The notes beneath the pieces were generated by a model. The model was not told the origin of the DNA. It ran no database searches and was given only the letters and a program-made list of their open reading frames with translations. A stretch of 64,000 nt of DNA. Origin: Oopsacas minuta. Lineage: Eukaryota; Porifera; Hexactinellida; Lyssacinosida; Leucopsacidae. Position numbers and translations under genes: made by a program. The stretch's first letter is position 1. Each line of letters begins with the position of its first letter. Location of the stretch: contig JAKMXF010000340.1 in the NCBI GenBank assembly GCA_024704765.1, positions 1 to 64,000 of the forward strand, read 5' to 3'. This document shows, piece after piece, positions 11,244-22,448 of this stretch.

Positions 11244-14200
11244 TCAGCTGACAATCTCTACACTAACTCCAGTCAAGTAATCGTAGATAGAAGTAACTCT
11301 ACTGTCTAAATCATTCATCTTCTGGAACATAGAATTTATGCATTTATTAGTTTGAGTAGAATTGCCTTGTAAATCAGTTCTCAGTTGTTCTATTAGGCTA
11401 GATAGGCTAGTGTCACTTTCCTTGTCAGTTGTCATGGCAACTATCGGTGGAGAGAGAGATCTTTTGTGGAGGAAGTTCTGGTTTGTGTAGAGCACACGAC
11501 CGATCTGTGATTTAATTGAAATCAAAATTTCTGATTCTCTCTTGCAGCCAACTTTATCTACAATTAATTCATAGAATCCAGTAATCTTTTATTCATGATT
11601 TGTTACAGCCTGGGAATTATGCAGGAATTTCTTGGCTGGCACTTTGTGCCCTTCATGGCTGCCGAACTAGCACTTAAGGTCCCCGCCAAGCACCTGGATA
11701 AACCCCTGGCCGCTATATAAACTTTTCGCAGAGGGTAACGAATAAATTGGTTGATTATGGCTGTATTGTCACTCTATAGATCTTAGAAATCTGAGATTAT
11801 TCTAGAAATCCTATAAATTTAACATTGATGGACTTATCAAATGTAAACTTTAACAGTTGAATACATTAACATTTGACATTTGACAGTAGTTATATGATCT
11901 CTCTGCATTAGGTAAGGAGTTTGCCTAAGTCAAAACCTATAGTCTGGCAACACGTAATTTGATTTAATTAACTAACCTATAAAATGATTGAATGCGGAAT
12001 CACTCAACACAACCTCATTCACACAAGTACTAGCTCTAACTCTACGTCCGAACAAGAAAGCAAATCCAGAATGTAACTCAGTTCGATATATGATATCAAG
12101 TTTTGATCTTTGTACAGTTAAACAGCCTTGTTGTTGTGTGAATGTGAATAGGATATGAGCTAGTAGGAATGCTGGTAGGAGAATAGCGAATACAAATCCG
12201 AAGCATAACAGGAATAGTAGCAGAACCTATTCGAGATTGTATATATTTATATGTGCATCTAGGCAACCTCCTAATATCAAGTTTTATCAGTGACTGATAT
12301 TAGCGGGTATTTCTAATCTCTATGATAATATGCACGATATTTATTTAGAAATACAAGCTTATAGCACAAATAATCCTAAATAATTGCTTACCCAATTAGT
12401 ATTTGTAAATACAAACTCATTTTCATAATTAGATATCCCAGACTGTATTAACAGAGCAATAGAAGATACAAACAGTCTATTCGTACCAGTATACATATCA
12501 TTAAAGTAATTCTGCTGTGGTATACAAGTACTAGCATTAGCTACACCCTGTATAGCGTCCTGTTGTATCAATAAATGTCCTGATAGAACAAAAGCAAGTA
12601 CACAGATTGATAAAAGAACCAAGAAGGGAGGCAGAGACTATAAATAGAAGAAACATGTATAAAATCAAGCTTTCAAAATATCGACAAAGGAAAAATGCTC
12701 GATATTGATAGATATCGAGATATATTGGCGAATTTTCCTATATTTTCGATCTTATAAAATCATACTAAACTATAAGTATCAGTCAATAGAAATATTACCT
12801 GGAAAGTTGCTCTTAGAATCCGTAACAAATAGCTATAGAAGCAAGGAAATATTTTAGAATACTCTGCTAGTAACAGATAAAAGAACAATAGAGATAGAGC
12901 AGCAAACGTCCATTGAGAACTAGATATTCCTAATCTCATCATGAAGAATAAGAACATGAAAATGAGAGAGAAGAATGATAAGAATCTGAATATATTTGAG
13001 AAGTATGATATTATAGCACAGAACAGACCGCGAGTAAATGCGTTAAGTTTATACCAGCAAACAAATCGCATATGTCTGTTACCTATAAATATTGTACTAT
13101 AAATCAGAAACATGTAAGAACCCTATATTACTATACAAGGAATTGTATAAGAACCCTATATTACTATATAAGGAATTGTATAAGTGCACTGAATGACCAT
13201 ATATGGAATTATATAAGAGCCCTATATTGAGATATAAGGAAATATGGACATCAAAATTCTTATAACTCACGTTTCGTGGCTCTGTGTGTAAACTTCACAA
13301 TTCTATACGCATTAGTAGTCTCAACAAGATATGTAGCAGTAGAAGGACTGCACTTATTAGATGGGGTATATCTTCCACGTAGAGGGTCCCACTCAATCAA
13401 GAAATTCAGCACCTCATACGCGATATAAACAACAAAATAAATACCAATTATAATCTCTGAGATAAGCCGGAATGGATCATTAGCGTAATTGAACAGATCT
13501 GCATCACAGTAGTAGCTAGCTCTGTGTAGAGCTAGAGTATAGAATATCAGGAATATTATATACACAATAGATCCTAATACGAATAGACCTCTGTAATATG
13601 GTAGTTTATATGATACAGCAGCGGCTACTGTAGGATGATACACAATGTCTTGATCCGGACATGTAGCTATCTTGTGTAGGAGAGATAGATCAGATTCCTG
13701 ATAGTCGGGATTTGTAGGTAGAAGGCCAGTAGAATCTGAATCCAAATATGAAGTTTGGAGTATTACTATAATAGAAATACAACTGTAAAACGTTGTATAG
13801 ATGAAAATATAACAAACAAGGGAAATATCGATTAGATATTTAGAGAATAGGAAAATTTTGAAAATTTCGGAAAAGAATATCCAACTTCCAAACTTTCGAT
13901 ATTTTTTCGTGTCAGATATACTTTGTAACAAACCTTTATCCTGATTACACTTCAGCATAGTATCCATTGCGGTTTTTAACGAACCAAACAATTGCTTGTC
14001 TAACATAGAATGTAACAGAGCTTTATTATCCTGGAAGTATTCAGGATCTCTCAAATGTTTGAGCAGCAAATTTAACATTTCCTCACTCTTCTGATCAAGA
14101 GTTAGCTCAAATACAGATTTCTGTAATGTAACCGGAAAAGTCTTAGCAGATTCTTTGGTAGAGAAAATAGTAGCTTTTCTTTCAAATAATTGAAAATGTA

Positions 14201-17200
14201 TAGCAGTTTGAGAGCAAGATTTAGTCAATCTTCTCAGTAAATAGCTCAAAGAACCAATAGAATTATAAGTCACTACTTTGTGTAATAGTGATCCAGTCTG
14301 TCTACCGGATTGTAGTATATCTTGATTTGAGGTTAGTAGCTGAGATAGCAATTTGTTTCTATCCAATCTTACAGCCAAATCGACTACAAATAAATATTCA
14401 ATTAATTAATAGTAAATACACAAAACTTATGGATGATACTCAAAGCTTAGCACATCTGCAATACATTCATCTGATATATAAGAATGTCTAGCCGACAGAC
14501 TGGGAGTTCATGGACAGAAACTACAATTATTTATACTAAGTGCTATATAATACCTAGAGAATCAGTATTATCAGCTTTACTATGAGCTAGCAGTAGAGCT
14601 AATAGCTTATCATTATCTTTCTCTATCACCAAATGTAGTAAACTATTGACTGTTGATTTATCTACAAATAGAAACAACATAATTACACACAGTTCGATAT
14701 AACGGGAGTTGAATGTAATGTTGTTTATACCTTTACTATGTGGAATAGGAATACTAGCATCAGCTCCTGACGTCAGTAACAGCTCAGTAACAGAGTAATG
14801 TCCACCATTAACAGAATAGAATAATGGAGTATATCCTGAGCTATTGAGCTGGTTAGCATCCATTCCTTGTTCCGTTAAGAAGAAGTTAACCATCTGATCA
14901 TCTCCTCCAGAACAAGAAGCATGAAGTGCTCCTAACAGAATCATCAGTTAATATATATATACTAGAGCGTGCTCGATAATTTTCGTTATGTCCTCACCTA
15001 TCCTATTAGCAGCAGTTAATTCTTCTCCATTAACTCTAGCATTGTACTGTAGTAATAACTTAACGCATTCTATGTGTCCGTTCTGTGCTGCCATCTCTAT
15101 AGCAGTACCTGTACATTCTGATTCACTAGCTGAGTTCTTTAGGATCTGATAAGTATTGTTATGTGTTAATTAATGCGGTTAATGAGTATATTGTATTTCA
15201 TAATACAAATGTACATATGCATTATTACTGTATTAGGGTCGATTACTTTACTATTAATTACGATTATGACAATTACAACGATTACTTATGAGGGATAAAA
15301 CGAGTTTTTACTTCTAAATACAACTTAGAAATTACATTAGTTAATAAGCTATTAACTCACAATTTCAGGGTCAGCATTTTTCTCTAATAACATAGCAGTA
15401 ATCTCCTTATTACCAGCTCTACAAGCCTGCATTAGTGGTGTATGTCCTAGACTATTAGCTGTGTTTGGTAATGCTCTTTCCTCCAATAGGATATCTATTA
15501 TAATAATTATTACATGAAATCAATGTAAATATAACTACTTTAACTTGGATAACAAAAGATATCCAAGGAGTCTTGGAAAGCATGTAGTTACACAATTCAA
15601 ACTTATAAATAAGCGAGGAAGTTGACTATATCTCAAATTTTTACTGACCTGTCAACAAAAAATTGTTGTTATTTACAGATACATGCAGTAGAGTAGATTG
15701 GTGTGTGTATTCAGTAGAATTCAGCTCATAATAAGGTAATAATAGTTTAATCATCTCAACAGAGTGTGATAGAGTTATCGGCATTGCTCCTGTAGGGCTC
15801 TGGTTAGTAATAGCATCTTTCAATCCGACTATAGAATATAAAGAAAACTAAGATCACAATCTGTGCAGACTGCAAGTATATGAATTAGGGACTTTATAAT
15901 GTAGAATAAGAACATATAGTGCAAATCTAATGAAGTTCAATAAATAAACTATGCTGTCCGCACAGCTTGGAATTTTCGAGTTTTCCAGGTCATTTGCCTA
16001 AAAGCTATGAAAATGATTCTTTAATCTATTATAGTTTCGGCTATCACCGTCTACGGATAAAAATGATTTCAATATTTTGGTCGGTACAGTTTACACTCTA
16101 TAAAGTACTCTGAATTAATACAAATATTCATTTGTGTTACGACTAACTTTTGCTCTCCTGCAGAGGCTCGGTGTCAAGAAATGCACCTATAAGTGCTCGA
16201 ATAGTATCTACATCGTCCATACGACAAGTCAGATGAAACACAGTCTCTCCCTCTATATTAACGAGACTGTAGTTACATAATCCAGTACGTAACAGTAGAT
16301 TAACTCCCTCTCTATTCTGATTTTGTATAGACAAAGCTAATGCTGTCGTGTTAGTGTTATCTCTAGCGTTTATGAGCGTTATAGCTGTGGCATTGTCTGT
16401 ACTGACTATAGAGTCAACTATTACCTGAATATGGTGAGTTATCATTAGCAGAATATTGAATGAGAAAGAAATGCAAACAATCATGCAATTGGTAAATATA
16501 TTCTACAACCATGTACAGGTTGCTAGATAATGTGCATACAAAGTTCATCCAGCAATGTCATACTCAAGTCATGCAATGAATCAAAGTTATGTCATTTATT
16601 GTTAAAAGTCCATGCTATAAGTCCGAAGTTAATGAACTTACTTCCATACTCTCAGTTTTACAAGCAATAGCTGCAGAATGCAGCATAGTAGAACCATTCT
16701 TATCTCTCTGCATCAAATCAGCATATCTAATAATCTTCCTTGCAATCAAATGCTGTAGTATTTGAGGGGAAGCTTGTGTAGCTGCTAAATGGTATAAACA
16801 GCCTCCCTCTGACGTCAGTCCTCTCTGTAGAGGTGTGAATATAGATTGAGAGAGACAAGCTTCTAGCAAGACTGTATCAGTTGATTGTAAGCTCTTTATT
16901 ATTATTTCAAATCTGTAATACAAAGTTATTATCACTTATATAGAAATGAACCGCCAATGGACATATACATCCCAAGTTGTGAACAGCTGACTTAGAGAAT
17001 ACATGTTTCGTTTATTATTGTTTATCTACATAACTTACTTTTCATTTTTGCTAATGTTATTCTTATCAATAATAACCAATGCTTTCTTCTGCACAAACTT
17101 CTTCTCAGCATCCTGTACAGGTTTCCATACTTGCCATTGTTCGTATAACCCAGCAGCTTCTGTAGCTAAATACAGATCACCTTCTATCAGGTCAAATCCT

Positions 17201-17695
17201 GCTAGTTCTTCTTCACTGAGCTTCAGGCCTGATACCTGAAGTAATGATATGATAAGGAGGGAGTAATTATAGAAAAGTATAGTTAATAGCAGGAAATACA
17301 AGGTTTATGTATTAAAATTACAATTGCCATCAACTGTAATCATTTACACATTTTGCTGTAATCAAATTATTATATGAGAGTGTAGGTTCTAGTAATTATA
17401 ATCGTCTTTGCAATTCCTTCAAAAATACATATATTTTGTAATTGTAATCACCTGAAAGTAATCGTGTAGTGGCTTATAAGGCAACATATCCTATTAGCTA
17501 TTATTCCATTACCTTAACTAGCTGAATGCCTTTAATAGCAGTCGTCTTATCCTTCACAGCAGCTACGTCATTAGCAGTAGCCTCTATAGGAGGAGGAGGG
17601 AATGATACAGGTATTTGTTCTACTGTGATATCTGATATCTCTGGAGGAGGAGGGAGATCTTGATCGGTAGGGGGGATATGTATGTAATCAGCCAT
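11244..17695 (-). CDS. TRPA-like ankyrin-repeat cation channel, 15 exons, 1245 aa
   Basis: Exons (minus): 17513-17695, 17039-17235, 16642-16912, 16148-16424, 15649-15828, 15361-15494, 14998-15145, 14731-14931, 14554-14661, 13934-14383, 13271-13765, 12799-13082, 12392-12637, 11977-12226, 11244-11557. Phases agree throughout. After a Pro-rich N-terminus, residues about 130-700 carry many ankyrin repeats (for example GYTPLFYSVNGGHYSVTELL and GHTPLMQACRAGNKEITAML). Six membrane helices follow: S1 about 777-797, S2 about 817-843, S3 and S4 in exon 12, S5 in exon 13, pore loop, S6 in exon 14. After S6 comes IIYRTELHSGFAFLFGRR, which fits the TRPA1 region ending VELHTSLEKKLPLWFLRK. The last exon encodes a short coiled coil (about residues 1185-1240), the usual TRPA assembly element. 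Expected role: non-selective cation channel for chemical or physical stimuli. Oddity: the pore turn reads QSGISNY where TRPA1 has LGDINY, so the acidic filter residue is missing. Confidence 0.85.
11625..11715. repeat. dispersed repeat, copy A
   Basis: Phrases GCAGGAATTTCTTGG and AAGCACCTGGATAAACCCCTG recur, slightly changed and in the same order, near 38333-38420. The segment is GC-richer than its surroundings and lies in the last intron of the channel gene. It looks like a remnant of a transposon. Confidence 0.45.
13115..13246. repeat. 33-bp minisatellite, 4 units
   Basis: Units begin at 13115, 13148, 13181 and 13214, an exact 33-bp spacing, with consensus TAAGAACCCTATATTACTAT and a following AAGGAATTGTA. 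Units 1 and 2 are nearly identical; 3 and 4 are more diverged. The array lies in the channel intron between exons 11 and 12. Confidence 0.85.
15855..15972. mobile_element. MITE, CTGTGCGGACAGCAT family
   Basis: Ends AATCTGTGCAGACTGCAAGTA and CTATGCTGTCCGCACAGCTT are near reverse complements. The element is about 118 bp and lies in an intron of the channel gene. Confidence 0.55.
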
Positions 17696-18601
17696 TCAGC
17701 AAACTATATGGAATATTTGTATTATAAACGGTTGCTATACAGCGGAAGTTATGGCAAATTTTTATGCATTATAAATTCATAATTATATGTTTTGTGAAGT
17801 TTCAGCGAACTAATAAATATATTTTCATTTTCAATTTCACTTCTATCAATACAATTATTACGGTCCATTGAGCTTTAATGATAACGAAAGTTAACAGTTC
17901 GTATTTCATATTTAACTTTAAAAATACATTCTTTCTTCATACCTAGCATAATTCTCGGTATAGTATTGGATATTATGGGAATGCGTTACGACTGCAGCAA
18001 ATGTATAATAAAGTCTAAATAATACAGTTTAATTAATAAATTCTATAAATATAGAAACTAAACCATTAGTTAGATTATCATTTAGATAACAAAGCTTAAT
18101 ATTAAAATAATTATACATTCTATCTTCCTATATACTCAAAGAATGAAGTAAGAGGAGGTGCTGTCATTCAATAGTTTAGAACACGAGAAGGTATTTGTGT
18201 AAAGAAAGTAATAACTGGGATGTACTAGTGTAATATGATTAGGATATAGCTTAATATTATGATAGATATGCAGTTTGTATTTAATTGCAAATAGAAAGTT
18301 TGATAATTCATTTTGAGGATAAAGTCATTTGGCTGCAGGAATTCAAAGCAGAAAATAAAGCATATGCTGGTTATAAGAAAAGCCTTGCGAGTAGCAATAC
18401 ATGGTCTCATACCCGGTATAAATATATAGGAGTATATGAGAATTGATTGGTATTACTCCAAATAAAGCGAACGAAATATGACAATCAGTTGACATTATTA
18501 GAAATTTCTAAATAAAAGGTGTTTTGTTTAATATATGTAAAACAAACAACAAAGAAATTAATAACAAAAAATATTCAAATATTCAAACAAAAAACGATTA
18601 A
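17696..18601. other. intergenic region, partial MITE only
   Basis: No exon is visible on either strand. It contains the promoter of the channel gene (near 17700) and, at about 18370-18450, a degenerate piece of the CAGTAGATACCGG MITE family (CATACCCGGTATAAATATATAGGAGTATATGAGAA, split here as CATACCCGGTATAAATATAT then AGGAGTATATGAGAA). Confidence 0.5.
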
Positions 18602-20513
18602 TCATATCTTCGAGTAAGTGACTAAAAATACAATAATCGCGAAAAAAGTCGCGAGAAAGAATAAAGAAATAAAACTTGATCTGACAGTAACATTAAACAA
18701 TCGTACTTTATACGTAATAGAATTTGCATACAAGAAAAACTGATTAATCTGTTCATTCGTAGAATCTTTATAGCGAAACAAATACACACCAAAAGTCATA
18801 TTTTTCAATTTCGTGAATTCCGTTTGTACTCTCGCGGCCATTATCAGGGGAATTGCAAGTGCGGTTATCCATAATACACAATCAAAAACTAAATAAACAA
18901 TCTGTAGCGGATGTTCAACCTCCTCAACATGCCTAAACAACCTCACAACCTCAACCCCGTCAATAAACAAATAAATAATAATTGAAATAAGACATAAACT
19001 GACAGAATTCGCAGCTTCCCTATTCAACCGACCTAAATACGTTTTACACATGTACATATCCCGCATAGCAAATGATAACGAAGTAGATTTCTCCTGCAGA
19101 CCCTGTTTAATCCCGCGAGCTAACGAGATAATCAGCACACATTGCGTAGTGTAATGTAGAATCAAAATAATGAACACAAGCCCTGTAGCAACCTTCAATA
19201 CAACTGCTCCACTAATATTAAGGACTAACGTCAGAATATTGATTGTACTGGAGTGATCTATCTCACAATGCACGTATAATACAATGTAAATAACCTGCTC
19301 GATACATATCAACAACTGCCATATAATACACAGTAACCCTATCAGCAATAGGCTATATAGGATATTCCTATTTAACACTAGCACATGTTGACACCTGGCT
19401 GCCAATACAAACGCCATTTCCATTAAAGAATCTATATTCTCATTGGAATTAAATCTGAATGAATACAGTGCGTAGAGATACGCAAGAAGATGCAAGAAGT
19501 ACGGGATGAAGAATAAGGATAACATATGTTGGCAGTGGAACGGCTGAGTAATGTTTGTATCATTAGTCACTTCATTAATGTATTCGGGTGAATTCCCGCC
19601 CGCACCATTCTTACACGCGTACACAGACGCGATGTATAGCATGATCAAGAAAGATATTATGAACATTGGGTAGAGGATATTGATTAGTTTTTGTAAAATA
19701 TTCTGCTTAACACTCTGTGAGAAAAGTCTCTTCCATCCAACCAAGCATAGAGTTATGAGGTATGGTCGTAGAACTGTTTTTCTAACCAAAAAAGGAAAAT
19801 ATAAACACATTGAGATATTACAAGAAATCTCTATATTCACCTTACCTACAATAATCCAATGCTTTCACTGTTGCAGTTTCAAACCTCCCGCTATGAGATT
19901 CGTTATCAGGTATCTCTACATGTACAGGTCCTTCTGAATACCTGCTGGTGTCCGAGTTACTACTGTACCTAATTGGAATGTTCAAAATAAAGTACATCTG
20001 ATTTAAGTGACACTATTGGAGGCACAATACAATGTAAAATATAAACACAATATACATAGTGCCTTAAATTTAGAATTTGTTGTATAATCTCGATTTTGCT
20101 GTCGGCACCAGTTGCAAAAATTTGTTATATTTAGCTATCAATTATTTACCATGAGAATCCATTATGTCTATCAAGTATCTTACTACGCTCAGTTAACTGT
20201 GCTGACATGAATCTAGTGAGATGCTCCTCTCTATCTGAGAAAATAGCTTTAGGACATCGATCTGTATCGGCTAGGGTAGTAGAGGATTCAGGAGGAGAGA
20301 AAGAAGGTCTAGATGTCTATTAAAATAACTTAGTAATATAAAGCAATTCTCTGAGATCATATTTATACAATAACTGACTTCGATATAACAAGAGTTTACT
20401 ATACTTACTTTATTGGAGACAGAATGACTCCTTTCCCTCTTCCTTGGAGTATTAGAAAACTTCATTTCATTATTGTTATTTTCCGGTGGAATTGTTTGAG
20501 ATCTTTTATGCAT
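18602..20513 (-). CDS. seven-transmembrane protein, candidate gustatory-receptor-like (GRL), 4 exons, 524 aa
   Basis: Exons 20409-20513, 20150-20316, 19846-19968 and 18602-19781 join in phase. The first 130 or so residues are polar (Ser, Arg, Asn) and contain no signal peptide. Seven hydrophobic helices follow, and the protein ends four residues after the last one (VTYSKI). The first external loop holds N-glycosylation sequons (NDT, NIT). A long polar N-terminus without signal peptide, seven helices, a short C-terminus and a conserved region around helix 7 are the plan of insect gustatory/odorant receptors and their GRL relatives in basal animals, which are ligand-gated channels with inverted topology. 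There is no DRY, NPxxY or other class A GPCR motif. I found no single residue signature that proves the family, so a novel 7TM family is the alternative. Confidence 0.45.
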
Positions 20514-21175
20514 TTTTTAAATGTTTAAAGCTAATATGAATCGAAAATCTATTAAATATAAAAGCAGTTTCTGCCTAATCGGCTTAGCAAACCATTAAAG
20601 TGTCGAGAAACAGTTGGATAATATAAATCGCCAGATTCTCAAAAGAATTCTATTAATCAATAAAGTGTAATGAAAACAGAGTATATTCCAGAAATATAAT
20701 ACAAATCATGCTTGCTATGTTATTTATATTCTTATTAATGTATTAATTCAGAATTTATTAATATTCAAATTGCATTTGTTTCTACAAATTAGTATTAATA
20801 AAGCCTTATACACATCTATGCATTGCATACGGTAGAATTGTGTAATACGTAATACTCCAAATGCAATTGCATTTGCAATGAATTTAATGAAAGTTAACTT
20901 GAATGCTGATGTCCAGTTCATGCGAAAGATTAATCTCAAAGTTAGTAGTTTTGCCAAGTTCTTGCGATAAGTGAAAGTTACTGCTAAAGCCAATATTTGA
21001 TCTTAGATCTATTGCTGGCAATTCTGGTTATACTCTATAGAATATTTCCAGGATATAGTATTCTACTATCATTGCATTTATCTACCAAGATATCGCAATA
21101 CATTTCCCACAAACAAACTCAAACAATTAATACATAACATATCCTCTACTGAAATCTCTAATGACTAACACAAAC
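20514..21175. other. intergenic region, nothing recognised
   Basis: AT-rich spacer between the 3' end of the proteasome gene and the start of the 7TM gene. Open frames here (for example 20748-20993, minus) lack splice support and match nothing I know. Confidence 0.5.
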
Positions 21176-22251
21176 TCAATCTACTTCCATTTTATGCTCT
21201 GTAACACTGACAACATCGAACTTAATCTCCCTAACTTTAGTCTCTAGTACAGCAGTAGTCCCTTGCTTATAACTGTAATCTCCCTGTCTAACGCCTTTTG
21301 AACAAGCCTCCTTATACGGACGTATATAGTCTACTCCTCGGCTAGTTATAACACATAGATCTACGTTAGATCCTGAACCCAGATCGTTAAATATACCAGC
21401 TTGTATAGCCTCGCTGACCAATTCCTTAGCTGCCTCCATTGACATACCTGTAGTGAGATGTATAGATAAGGGAATTGATCATAATATCATATTTAACGTC
21501 ATCATGCATCTTTATGTGTGCTATCTACATATCTATATTCATCGCAGTTAACAAGTATAACTCACCAGGTTTGTACTGAGTCTCAAATGTAGCCATAGCA
21601 GCTAGACTACCACTTCCCATACTAACATAGGGTAGCTTATCAGTAGATCCAGCAGCATGTACTGTATACAGATGAGCTCCTGTACAATCAACACCCCCCA
21701 GTACTAAATAAGCACCAATATATCCACCATAACGGGATAGCATCTGCTTAAGCATTCGTAATGCAGTTTGTACTCTAGCTTGCCTGCCTGTGTTGAGTGA
21801 GTGTAGGCGTATTTTACTGGATATTAAGTCTGTAGTCTTCTCAGTGTCAGCAGCAGTACCTATTGTGTCATATATAATATAATTGTCAAGGGTGATCAGG
21901 CAGAAAATGGATAAGGAGATGGACAACAGGAATGTGTCATAAATCCATAAACTAACCAGCTCCGCAGCAATACATATTATCAGCGAGATAATGTATCTTC
22001 TCACAATTCTTATCAGCTACAACCTCTCCCTCAGTAGCACGTGTATCAGCTCCCAATACAACCCCACCATCAAATACTATACCAGCAATAGTAGTACCAG
22101 TTTTAACTGCAATCGGAGCTTTGAAGCCTTTGCTTATCAAATATTGATTACGGAGACATAAGTCGAACTGGAAACCTGGGTAAGGAAGGTCAACTGAGAT
22201 CGGTTGTTGAGCTCTATCAGAGCTGGATTGTTGTTCACGAATAGCAAGCAT
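21176..22251 (-). CDS. PSMB7: proteasome subunit beta type-7 (trypsin-like active subunit), 3 exons, 286 aa
   Basis: Exons 21957-22251, 21566-21859 and 21176-21447 join in phase. The protein is colinear with animal PSMB7: propeptide with FQFDLCLRN, cleavage before the catalytic Thr53 in KTGTTIAG, then [11 protein letters not shown] (catalytic Asp and the substrate region), [40 protein letters not shown], and [17 protein letters not shown]. It forms part of the beta ring of the 20S core and provides cleavage after basic residues. All catalytic elements are intact and the length is normal. RABGAP1 ends only 200 bp upstream on the same strand. Confidence 0.97.
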
Positions 22252-22448
22252 TCAATAGGCTTAATTGCAAAACAAAATAAGATGATATCTCTACAAACGG
22301 AAGCTGTGCAAACGGAGTAAAAATAATAAAGCGAATTAGAAGTTTAATACCATATGAATAACATATTATATTATACTCTGATATAATACAAACAACAACA
22401 ATAGATTGATGTATACATGTATAATGAACAATAACAACCATATATAAT

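Noticed and set aside
11244-11525. Stand-alone HSBP1-like small coiled-coil gene
   Set aside because: The frame continues upstream through a good splice acceptor into the S6 exon of the TRPA-like gene with matching phase; it is the channel's C-terminus.
13115-13246. CRISPR-like array
   Set aside because: Contiguous 33-bp tandem units without unique spacers, in a eukaryotic intron; a minisatellite.
20748-20993. 81-residue open frame (minus) between the proteasome and 7TM genes
   Set aside because: No splice context, repetitive ATTTGCAAT-type content, no recognisable domain.
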